From: Moorella sp. E308F
GTDB lineage: Bacteria; Bacillota; DSM-521; Neomoorellales; Neomoorellaceae
Assembly (NCBI RefSeq): GCF_006538365.1
Contig: NZ_BJKN01000002.1
Location: 1,147,501 to 1,211,500, forward strand
Length of the DNA stretch: 64,000 nucleotides
Reading direction: 5' to 3'
Of this stretch, positions 27,243-36,794 are shown one piece after another. Numbering within the stretch: position 1 is the stretch's first letter; each line of letters starts with the position of its first letter. Below the pieces are notes generated by a model. The model did no database searches. It saw nothing but the letters and a program-made list of their open reading frames with translations, and was not told the DNA's origin. A program made the translations under genes and the position numbers.

Positions 27243-27673
27243 CGGGTCCTGGCCGGCGGCTGACGGCCGGAAGGCCGGAAAAAGCGCCCGCAGCCAAAAA
27301 AACGGCGTCATGCCCTACCACAACTAACGAGATATGGGGAGCTCACCAGCGCCCTCTCTAAGAGCGCCCTGCAAGGCAGCGGAGGAAGTGGGCGCTTGCT
27401 TTTCCGCCCTAGAGCCGGCGCGGAGCATAGCCGTGCCGGAGCAGGGGCCGGGCCACAGGCCAGGCCGGGCGGAGGCCGGCGGAGCCGTGCGCGGGCCGGG
27501 GGCCAGGGCGCCACAGGCACCCGCCGGTAGAAGTAACCTTATCCGCCACTCTAACAAAGTGAGGTAGCCGTAGATCCCTACGCGCCCCCTCTTCCGGAAC
27601 GTTTTTCGATCACGCTTTGGGATGAATGCCAACGTTTCATAAGCCAGCTTTACAAGAAAAATTCAAGAATAAA
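27243..27673. other. GC-rich gene-free stretch between IS66 and the type III R-M genes
   Basis: About 430 bases with very high G+C at 27410-27530 and many GGCCGG/GCCGGC repeats. Frames are open on both strands only because of base composition; none has a ribosome site or a recognisable product. The last 100 bases fall to the A/T-rich style of the R-M genes. It may be a decayed element or structured RNA; nothing firm. Confidence 0.4.
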
Positions 27674-30469
27674 CTAAGGGTTGAGAGCGCTATATTTAGC
27701 AATGATATCTTTTATATCACTAATATTGTAAGAGACATCAGCAAACCATTTCCCAAAACCGCCGTGGGTGTTAACTGCCATAACCCATTCTTTGAGCGCC
27801 TCCCTCTTGGCCCGGCTCTGCTCGTTATCCTGCCCCTTAACTTCCAGCGCCAGCATATTACCATTCTTAAACCGGATAAGATAATCGGGGCGGTACTTAC
27901 GGACCACACCCTTATAGATATAAAGGATTTCAAAACCGAGATGATCATTTTTGACCCAGGCATCAATCTTGTCATCATTTTCAGGCCGATCAAATTCAAA
28001 GGCCTCGCTGGCTTCCCAGGTGCTGTCAAAGACGGCATGGCTAATGTGGGATTTCCTTGTTACCTCACAAGGTTTGCTGGTATACCAGGTAATCATGTCC
28101 CCTGTAGAGCGGATAGGTTTTTCGGTATCAAACACCAACTCCAGGGATACAGTATTTTCATATTTGATGGCATCAAATATGTGCTGGATAATCTTATTCA
28201 TATTAAGGGTGATCAAAATCCGCCGACGCAGCTCATGCTGGTGGTAAAGAGTGGGGATCGAAATCTTGTCGGAGTTAATAAACTGCTCCACCAGCTTTAT
28301 GAGCTGAATTAAGAGAAATTCCTTATTGCCATGCCAACCGGGTTTCATCTGGTCATAGATGTCCCTGGCCGTCTCAAAAATTATTTTCTGCAGGCGAAAT
28401 TTTTTGCCCAGTTCTTCAAGGTCAATCTGGGTTATTTTACTCACATCGGGTTTACCATCAATTATTGGTGCCATTTCCGCCAGAGTAGGAGTTTCTTCAG
28501 GTTTAAGTTCTAATACTTGCAGCTTACTCCAGTCCAGGCTAAGTACAGGACGAAAGACACGTTCGATACGGATTATGTTGGGCCATTTAATTTCATACTG
28601 CCTTTTTTCTGGTACCGGTTCTATGCATGTTCGCGGTTTAGGAGGTGGCGGCGGCGTGCCGTCCCCACCTTCATGGGGCATAAAGGTAAAGGGGACCCCA
28701 AAAATGTTAACGTATTCTGGTTCAAATAGTCCCGTCTTAGGGTCAACTTCGTAGGAAGTACGTCTTAAACCTCTGCCTACTACCTGCTCACACAGGAGCT
28801 GGCTAGAAAAGGCTCTAAGACCCATAATATGGGTTACAGTTTTGGCATCTCATCCCTCCGACAACATGGCAACAGCAATTACATTCTGGATTTTCTCACC
28901 CGGCTTCCCTACCTTGCCTACCGTATCCACCATTTGCCTTAAAAGTTCAGCCTGGTCTTTCTTAGAAACCTTTTTTTGTTTTCCTTCATTTTCTTCTTCA
29001 TCAAATAACAGTGATGCTGTATCCTCCAAATCAACTCTGCTCTCGGCTTCCTCTAATATCTTCGAATCAATACGCAGAGTCTTATCTGGGGCTTTCAATT
29101 CATCAATTTTGATTTTCCCCTGGTTAAAAGTATATTCAATACGCGCGGCAGTTTCCGTCCGATTACAAACGGTTATCATTACCGGTGGCGTTTTTATACC
29201 CGCCTGCTGCCACAGTTTATATGTCTCCAGCCAATCCAAACCAAGAAAATAATAAGCATTGGTGACCAGATCCGGGAGGGGTTCCTCCGGATTTGCTTTG
29301 CGATTTAAATCATCCTTGACCTCATCGTCCATATAGATATGGTAAAAGCGAGATCTCAAATCTTTGGTTAACGTCCCATCATCCCTTATTACCACCCGGG
29401 GTGTCTTTACTAACCCTGATTCGATTGCATCATTAAGGCCAAAATCAGAGACAATCCAACTAAAGAGTGCTTCTTCATAGTTCTTTTTCCCTGAAGGAGA
29501 GAAGGGAGTAGCGGAAAAGTCAAAGCAATAGAGGATGCCCCTTTTCCTGTGGATACGATCTAACCCTTCGACCCAGAGGGTAGCACGTTCTAGTTCATCT
29601 TTACTAACTCCTTTTATTTTTGATTCTGCCGGCACGCGCCAGGCATGATGGGCTTCATCATTAATAACGATAATATTCCTGGCGGTGGCCATATCGCCCA
29701 GAACCCGGCGGGTAAAGGCTTCATCGCTCTCCGGTCCTTTTTTTATTACTTTGGGACCAGCGTTCTCATCTATCGGCTTCATCATATGCCAGTTGATTAT
29801 CATTATTTTCCCCTGGCGCAGTTTATCAAAAAGCGAAGATGGAACTATGTTAAATTCCTGGTAATAATTATGTGGATCTGCCGGATTGAGGACCTGGAGC
29901 CTGCTTTTTACCGTCAGGCCAGGTGCAACTATCAAGACATTCTTTGAAAAACGTGTATCCTGGGGATAGGTTACTTTATTCAATACCTGCCAGGCGATCA
30001 GCATGGCCATGACGATAGTTTTTCCTGAGCCCGTAGCCATCTTGGAACATAACCGGCGGAATTCCCCGCCATCGCCTGGTATCTCGATGCCCTGTTTACT
30101 GGCTGCAGGGGCTTCAATTAGCCAGATCAATGTTTCAATGGCCTCTAGCTGGCAGAAGAAAAATCGTTGGTGTTGTCGTTCTTCGGGATCGTGCCAGTGT
30201 TCTAAAAGCTTCCTGGTGATACCCGTTACCCCGGGATACCCTTGTTCCCGCCATTCATCTACCCTGGGACGGATTTTATTTACCAGAGGTAGTTCAATAA
30301 AGATACCCGGGTCATCAAAGGATTTAGAGGCGCGAGAAGCTACGATATAGCCTGCCGGCCGCCGTCCTTCTTTAAGGATAAATTCTCTTTTTTCGCGGTT
30401 GTAACTCCAATGTCGGGTTGGTTTTTCATAAGGGCTGTTGATAATTAATTTGTCTATTGTAGCAGCCAT
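27674..30469 (-). pseudogene. res: Type III restriction endonuclease Res subunit, internal TGA
   Basis: A 931-codon reading frame interrupted once. The N-terminal part has helicase motifs KMATGSGKT, VINDEAHHAW and DFSATPF. Motif VI follows after the break (VVGRGLRR), then a C-terminal endonuclease domain with RPDYLIRF..LALEVKGQ (PD-(D/E)xK). At 28850-28852 TGA stands where the family has Trp in SEG-W-DAKTVTHI, a one-base TGG to TGA change; the frame is otherwise open. Its ATG overlaps the mod stop (TAATG). Two separate proteins could still be made, the second from ATG 28825, but motifs would be split. Loss of cleavage activity is likely. Confidence 0.9.
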
Positions 30470-32975
30470 TATTTCACCTCCAGGACCTTTAAGGATTCAA
30501 TGCCCCGGTCATCGATGATCTTGACTGCTACCCGCCGGTGTTTTCCTGGAGTAAAAGGAAGGGACACAGTACCGTGGTACTGTTCAATTAAATCTTCATC
30601 AATCTGGGCCTTCAAGTTCTTGGCCAACTTATTCCAACCATCCTTTTCGCCAGCCATTGGAAAAAATACTTGTTTAGGATAGAGGCTTCTCCCATCATAG
30701 TCAGTATCAAGCATCCACATAGCAATTTTTGAGGTGTCACCGGATTCAATTTGTCCAGTTTTAGGATTGTAATAGTCGAATCCGTGAACTTCTACAATAT
30801 ATTTTCCTTTTGTTTTACGTATTGAAATATCTGGTTGGCCAATTAACCAGAATGACTGATTGCTTGCGCGTTTCTTTTTTAAATCTGCTGTCAAAAGATC
30901 GGCATTCATCTGTACTTTAAGGAGCGTAACTCCAGGCCAGTTTAATTCGTCAATATCTTTGGCTGCTTCGGGGTCAAACTGGAAGGCTGCAAATACAATT
31001 AATTTCGGCCTGGGTACCAGCCTCTGTGCTTCTTCGATAGCCAGCTCCACCTGGCGCTGTTCCAGGGGCGCGTATTCAGGGCCAAAAGACACCACTACCC
31101 GTTTGGGTTCATCTTCTTTAGTTTCCCCGTCGGCATGAAGCCACCTAGTGCCTGGCAGGGGTTCGAGCCTGGCAAATTCAATACACTGACCTCCTTTACC
31201 ACGGATACCTGTTTTTAAAAGCTCAGCCCGCCATTCTGCCTGCCGCAGGGTCTCGCCAGAACGAGAAATGGAGGCGTCGACGATCCCTGCTTCGCGTTCG
31301 ACATCTTCCAGGGATTTAACCACAGGCGCCGGCACCGCCTCGACAGTAAAGGGGCCGGTGATCCGTTTCTTCTTACGGTCTATGTAAGGTTGGTCATAAA
31401 GAATCTCCTCAGCCGGGGGTTCGTTATTGGCGATTGATTTCAAGGTGATATGGGGGACGGTCTTGTACTTAAACCCGCCGCTCACTCCCTCTTCCGAGTG
31501 AGCCAGCTCATAGTAGTCAAAAACGGCAGTCATCAGGCGCTGTTTGGCCAGGGCAATAGCTACCCGAGAAGTGTCACAGGTGATCCAGCGCCTGCCCCAT
31601 TGCTCAGCGACATAAGCAGTAGTACCGCTACCGCAGGTAGGGTCAAATACCAAGTCGCCTGGATCGGTTGTCATGAGGAGGCAGCGTTCTATAACCTTTT
31701 TGTTTGTTTGAACTACAAAGACTATTTCGGATTCCCCCATAAGATCCTGCCATATATTAGATAAAGTAGAGTATGGAAAATCATCAAAAAAATGAATATA
31801 GCGCAAAGAATTTTTTGTAGGAAGTAATCTTCCAGCCTTAGCCAACAACTTTAATCCTTCTAAATTTGTCCTCCAACCCGCATTTGGTCGTGGCAACCAT
31901 TTTTTGCCATTATACTCAAATGGTTGAGTTGTACTAATTGAACCGCTGCGAGAATGAAGGTCTGTACTTTTAAAAACCTTGGCACCTTCTGGTAAAGGTA
32001 AAATTCCAAGCAATTCTTCCTTCTTTAAAGTTCGATAGCTACCATCAGGTAGTAAAATTTGCCTAAACTCTGTTTCATCCAAGCCAATTCTTTTAGGAAT
32101 AAAAAGCGGATTGAATTTTATTTTAGTAATATCTTTAGCATACCATAAGATAAAATCACAAATTGTAGGTACAGTTGAACTCGTCTGGCTTCCAGATTTC
32201 CTAAAAATAATAGTTGTGCAATAATTCCCTCTTCCAAACACCTCATCCATTAAACACCGAACCAAATGCACATTCTCGTCACCAATCTGCACAAAGCAGC
32301 TCCCGCTCTCTGTTAGTAATTCTTTGGCTAATAGTAATCGGTCGCGTAAGTAAGTCAGGTAAGAATGGATGCCTAATTCCCAGGTATCGCGGAAAGCACG
32401 GATCATTTCTGGTTCGGACGTTAAATCCTCGTCTTTTCCGTCTTTTACATCCCGTTTATTAATAAAAGGCTGGAAATTAGAACTATACTTGACCCCATAG
32501 GGCGGGTCAATATATATCATCTGCACCTTGCCGGCCATGCCTTCTTTTTCTAATAGGGAATTCATTACTAAAAGAGAATCGCCGGCAATGAGACGGTTGC
32601 TCCAGTTCTGGTCGTGTTTATAAAAGTCTATCGCCTCTCGTAAAGGTAAAACATTCTCCGGTTTTTCAAATAAGCTAATCTGATGATATTCTTCTTTTTG
32701 ATAGGTATCCTTACAAACATGGCGAATAATAGTCATAGGGTCAATTCGTTCGTGAACATGAAGGGAGACGGTATCTACCTCGAAACTTGTTCTTTCTGCT
32801 TTACCACTCCATTGTAATTGGGGATCCATATAAGGATCATACTGATATTCTTTTTTTGGAGCATCTTTATCTGTCTCAGGCGTAACTAAACCTACCGGGG
32901 GATTGTTTAGTCTTTTTTCTCTGGATAAAGATATTGCTCAAGAATTTCTTTTTCTTTACTTTTTTTCTTAGCCAT
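30469..32975 (-). pseudogene. mod: Type III DNA methyltransferase Mod subunit with 5' poly-A frameshift
   Basis: The family-like N terminus starts at ATG 32975 (GGGGTGATT upstream; MAKKKSKEKEILEQYLYPEKK) but stops after 22 codons. One extra A in the A6 run (32913-32918) would join it to RLNNPPVGLVTPETDKD and the 786-codon body. The body holds motif IV DPPY, about 108-111 from the ATG at 32829, and motif I DPTCGSGTTAYVAEQW: a beta-class N6-adenine methyltransferase. A product from the internal ATG 32829 would keep both motifs but lacks a good ribosome site. Either a simple decay or a phase-variable switch. Confidence 0.85.
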
Positions 32976-33243
32976 ATAGAATCACCCCAGTCAAATTATC
33001 GCCAAGTATACTTTTTTAACCTTGCCAAAAACCTGGTACCCTATTAAACAACGGTTAGAGAAATAGTCGGTAAAAAATTATAGGATTTGATTCCAGTTAG
33101 TTATTCTTTACATTCTTTCTTCCTGGCTCAAATTCACCTTTACACCATCTTATAAAATTCCAGGGATGTAAAAGATAAGTATGTGCTGTTTTATTGCTTA
33201 AAAGCCCTTAATCTATTTTTTATCTTTAGCTTAAACTGAAAAA

Positions 33244-34077
33244 TTACATATTTACTTCATCGCTTATCTCCCTTCTCAACTTCTCCCTATCAGCTGCCAG
33301 ATCCAAAACATGCATCTTACGGTGGCAGTTGGGACAAAGGGCGACGGTGTTATTTATGGTATCTTCCCCGCCGCGGGAAAGCCAGACAATATGGTGAACT
33401 TCTAAAAAGGGTTCTCCGTCTGGGTTTAAAAAAGGCGCGGGTTGATGGCAGAGTTGACATCTCCCATTTGCCCGTCGCCGGGCGTATTCAGCTACATAGG
33501 GGTTGCGTTCATAGGTGGTTGTGGTTACTTTTCTTGAGGCTGCTTCGGGACGGGAGAACTGGATGCGGCGCTGAAGTTCTTTCTCATCCAGTTTTCTGGC
33601 CTGTTTTGCTTTTTCTTCCTGTGTTTTGTATATAATTTCTGCAGGGATAGCTACGGTAGCTGCCGCATCTACTAGCCTTAAAGGGAAAATCCATACGTTA
33701 CGCAGGTTACCATCAGCATCTGTTTGACGTTCCTGATAGGGTTCTCCAGCTAATTCTACCTGACCGATGTATGTATATTGTCCTGGTACAAATACCTCAA
33801 AAAGGTGGACTTCTACTCCACTATAACGTGATTCGGCCAGGGTTTTATTCTGCATAAAATTTAGATCTTGATCACCCCGCTTACCCATGCCTGTATAGTG
33901 GAATATATCCCCTATCCAGCGGTCTTCATAGATGGAGCGGGTATGATCGGATACAATGACTAAAGTATTGGTTTGGTGGGAGCGCCGCATGCCACCCTGA
34001 CGACTGCAGCGAAATATTTCTGTTAGGCGCTGGTTATCGATGGTGTCACCGGGTTTTAGGCCCGGGTTAAAACTCAT
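33244..34077 (-). CDS. SRA-like (ScoMcrA type) / HNH endonuclease, type IV restriction-like
   Basis: 277 aa. Residues 1-140 match the ScoMcrA-like modified-base reader: GGMRRSHQTNTLVIVSDH, DIFHYTGMGKRGDQ, LNFMQNKTLAESR and VHLFEVFVPGQYTYIG. The C terminus is an HNH domain, C-x2-C (CQLC), EVHHIVWLSRGGEDTINN and CPNCHRKMH, with intact histidines. Proteins of this plan cut modified phage DNA. Intact gene next to the broken type III system. ATG start at the beginning of MSFNPGLKPGD. Confidence 0.88.
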   Translation of the reverse strand: MSFNPGLKPGDTIDNQRLTEIFRCSRQGGMRRSHQTNTLVIVSDHTRSIYEDRWIGDIFHYTGMGKRGDQDLNFMQNKTLAESRYSGVEVHLFEVFVPGQYTYIGQVELAGEPYQERQTDADGNLRNVWIFPLRLVDAAATVAIPAEIIYKTQEEKAKQARKLDEKELQRRIQFSRPEAASRKVTTTTYERNPYVAEYARRRANGRCQLCHQPAPFLNPDGEPFLEVHHIVWLSRGGEDTINNTVALCPNCHRKMHVLDLAADREKLRREISDEVNM

Positions 34078-34202
34078 CTTCCCTCACCTTGCTTTACTAT
34101 TCCAATTTCTCCAATTCGCCCTCTTTCTAAATTTTCCTGCTTATTGCTGCATCCTCGCCCAATATAAAAACCGCCAGACGATTTACCTGGTGATTTTTAT
34201 AT

Positions 34203-34637
34203 TTAGTGTATGGCAATCAGTTTTAACAGCCTGCCCACTATCTCTAAATCCGCCGGGACAAAGTCATACTCCGGTAAATCTTTGATTGGCACCCAGCGGT
34301 AGTCCTCGCATTCTATGGCTTCCGGTTCTCTAGAGGCAGGGGTCAGCCTGGCCAAATAGGCTATAAGCTGCATTTTACCCCAGGGATACTGATAAGTGAG
34401 GGCGTGAAAAATATCTATTACCTCTACTTCTATCCCCAGCTCTTCTTTAAGCTCGCGGATCAGGCAGTCTTTAGGTTTTTCCTTTGGCTCTACTTTACCC
34501 CCGGGGAATTCCCATTTGCCTTCAAAGCGATCGCCTTTTTTCCTCTGGGTAATCAGGACCATACCCTCGTTAAAAATTACGCCTGCTGTTACTAAGGTTG
34601 GGAGGGTTGGGTGGTCGGATTCTGGTGATATGCTCAT
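34203..34637 (-). CDS. Nudix hydrolase, MutT-like (8-oxo-dGTPase type)
   Basis: 144 aa. The Nudix box is complete: G47-x5-E53-x7-R61-E62-L-x-E65-E66-x-G68. KWEFPGGKVE before it is typical of MutT-like (d)NTP pyrophosphatases. It lies 22 bp after the DUF4268 gene on the same strand, so the two are probably co-transcribed. Could be housekeeping nucleotide sanitation or part of the defence island. Confidence 0.88.
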   Translation of the reverse strand: MSISPESDHPTLPTLVTAGVIFNEGMVLITQRKKGDRFEGKWEFPGGKVEPKEKPKDCLIRELKEELGIEVEVIDIFHALTYQYPWGKMQLIAYLARLTPASREPEAIECEDYRWVPIKDLPEYDFVPADLEIVGRLLKLIAIH

Positions 34638-34658
34638 GATGATACCCCTGTAATAAAG

Positions 34659-35594
34659 TTAAAGCACTTTAATCCGTTTACCAAATACATCTCTAAATTT
34701 AATCAGGTTTGTTATGGCCCAATCTTGAAGTTCTTTTAATTCTTCTTCGTCGGCATCAATGTTCCCATCCCGTATAATTGCAATCCTGCAGGCCCGGGCA
34801 TTTTCTAACCTTTCCCAGCTCAAGGTCATACCTAATTCCCTTTCGATATCATCCTTCTGGGCATAAAGCAGGTCAAAAAATTGCTCGTTTTTATCTTTAT
34901 CGCCAGTGTCTATATATAGCTCTATGCCAAACCGTTTCTTTGACTTAAAAGATGCCGAATACGCGAAGCCGCTCCTCCCGGCGCTAATATTGAACCAGTT
35001 CTGGGGTAGTCCTTTTTTGGCGTTAGTCAAACCCGGCGCCTGTTTTTTTATTTTTTCCAAGAAGGCTGTCCAAAAGGTCTGGTAGGCTTCGCCCCTGGGG
35101 CTGGTGGCTCTGGAACTGGCGACGCTTTTTTGCCATTCGTTAGGCTGGGATACTAACCTGAACAGGGGAGCGGGTCGGGAATTGTCTATACGTACCAGCT
35201 TTATCTCTATGCCAAAAAAGGCCTGATCTTCACCAGTGTTTTCGTTTAACCAGTCCAGGGCCTGGCGGTGTTCTTCGCGAAACTGTGGTGATATCCATAT
35301 TACTATCTTGGCCTCACGGCCGGCAGTGTAGGTAAGCAATTGGCCTAAATGGGTGTGATCGGTGGGTTCGAGCTGGTTTTCGATAATTACCGTGTGCCCT
35401 GAACTCAGGTCCTTTCCTACCAGGTCGACGGCAAAGGGTCCTACCGCGCCTTCGCGCTCCGTTATTTCGATATCGAGCCCCAGCACTTGATTTAGTTGGT
35501 CGATATTATCTTTTAGCCAGGGGGTGAATTCCTTTGCTTCCTTAGTCCAAACCTGGCGAAGATCCACTTCAGTAAGGGTGCCGAGTTCCGCCAT
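34659..35594 (-). CDS. DUF4268 protein with nuclease-like N-terminal domain
   Basis: 311 aa, ATG after GGAGGG. The N-terminal half, with FAVDLVGKDLSSGHTVIIEN and QLEPTDHTHLGQLLTYTAG, has the D...E-x-Q pattern of PD-(D/E)xK folds. The C-terminal half (residues about 165-305, YQTFWTAFLEKIKKQAPG) is the DUF4268 domain. Such proteins are common in restriction and defence neighbourhoods; function is not established. Intact. Confidence 0.8.
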   Translation of the reverse strand: MAELGTLTEVDLRQVWTKEAKEFTPWLKDNIDQLNQVLGLDIEITEREGAVGPFAVDLVGKDLSSGHTVIIENQLEPTDHTHLGQLLTYTAGREAKIVIWISPQFREEHRQALDWLNENTGEDQAFFGIEIKLVRIDNSRPAPLFRLVSQPNEWQKSVASSRATSPRGEAYQTFWTAFLEKIKKQAPGLTNAKKGLPQNWFNISAGRSGFAYSASFKSKKRFGIELYIDTGDKDKNEQFFDLLYAQKDDIERELGMTLSWERLENARACRIAIIRDGNIDADEEELKELQDWAITNLIKFRDVFGKRIKVL

Positions 35595-35641
35595 ATATAC
35601 TTTCCCTCCGTGATAATCTTTCTTACCCTGGAATTATACCT

Positions 35642-36519
35642 TCACGGCCGACATACCTTGCACGGCTGGTAGCCGGCGTTTATGGCCTCTTCTCTGCTGT
35701 TAAACTCTACGCGGGCTTATCTCCTTGGCCCACTGGCAGTCGGGGTGGTGGAATTTTTTTAAGTTGGAGTTGCCTATATACTTCGTTGCGCTTCCGGTGT
35801 CACCCCCGGTAGTCGGTGCGAGAGCGGGCGCAGTCACGGCCGCACCCCCATATACCCTTGCCCGCCTGTCGGGCCTCCCTTTGGAGCTTGACGAAAAGGT
35901 CGGCGTATTTGACGTTGAGCGGGACGGTCATCACTTTGGCGTAGCCGTTCAGAAGTAGCTTGGCATTATACATCTTGGCCCGGACTTCATCTTCGCTGTC
36001 GTTTGCCAGCTTTTCCAGCTACACGTAAGCCAGAAGCCGGCCGTACTTGTCCCGCTCGCCTACGTCCAGCTCCAGGTAGACCTGCCTGCCGGCCAGCCGC
36101 TTCTGGGTGTAGGCTAGGGCCTCCTCCCCGTAAGGCTCCTCTTTAATTCCCAGGTCCGGGTGGGCGCTCTCGGGCGTGTTGACGTCGATCAACCTCACTT
36201 TTTCTTTCTTGCCATTGATTTGGACATGCAGGGTGTCACCGTCGACCACTTCTGTAACCGTAGCTGGGATTAACTTTATTTGCCCGGTGTCCTGGTTATT
36301 GGTTTTTGGCTGTTGCTCTGAATCTTGTTGGCTGTTAGTGGAATTTTGGGTGTCAGTAATTTTATTACTATTCACCGTGCCCTGCTGGGCAGGGAAAACG
36401 CTCGGACTGCTGCTGCACGCGGTTAGAATGGCTGCTAAAAAAAGAAGCAGTAAAAGCCAGAATAATAAGGCCGGCACACGGCGCCTTAATCCTGGCTTTA
36501 TCTTTAAACTCAGATTCAA
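35642..36519 (-). pseudogene. Decayed thermonuclease (SNase) lipoprotein with C-terminal Ada-type Zn motif
   Basis: TTG start at 36519 after GGGGAAAG. A hydrophobic signal with lipobox LTAC leads to an SNase domain: VVDGDTLHVQ, VRLIDVNTPES, ERDKYGRLLAYV. Three lesions follow. TAG at 36019-36021 replaces a Trp codon; the frame continues as LEKLANDSEDEV to a TGA at 35800-35802. After a shift, KYIGNSNLKKFHHPDCQWAKEI is readable. After another shift near 35715, FNSREEAINAGYQPCKVCRP ends at 35642. The intact ancestor was a secreted nuclease with a C-x-H/C-x2-C zinc motif like Ada. Confidence 0.88.
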
Positions 36520-36794
36520 AATCTCTTTCCCCTCATTCGGCCAGGAGCTATCCCTGGTAAACCACGGTAAACGCGGCCAATTTTTATTTTTAGTGCAGGA
36601 TGTCCAGGGTTTTATTCAACCTTACTGCTTTATAGCTTTCGCACCAAACAAGGGGCCATTGCTGAAGGTTTTTAGTGAGACCTGTTTAGACACGGCCGGC
36701 CATTGTAAGGTTTACTGCTTTCTCTTTTTTTGATAATAATTCTACGGTTTCCTGGAATATCCTGCTGCCGGGATCCATTTCTTGTTTAAGGTCA
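36520..36794. other. Gap between SNase pseudogene and HerA-like gene
   Basis: 275 bases. On the minus strand an ATG overlaps the HerA stop (TAATG) but runs only 17 codons; another frame gives 29 codons. Neither is recognisable. No terminator was seen. Confidence 0.35.

Noticed and set aside
27324..27632. Long open frames in the GC-rich block
   Set aside because: Frames are open on both strands, have Ala/Pro/Gly-rich products, no ribosome sites and no recognisable domain.
28850..28852. In-frame TGA in the res gene as a selenocysteine codon, since the organism seems to use Sec
   Set aside because: The position is a conserved Trp in a helicase motif, not a redox Cys, and no SECIS-like hairpin was found just downstream. 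A TGG to TGA mutation is simpler.
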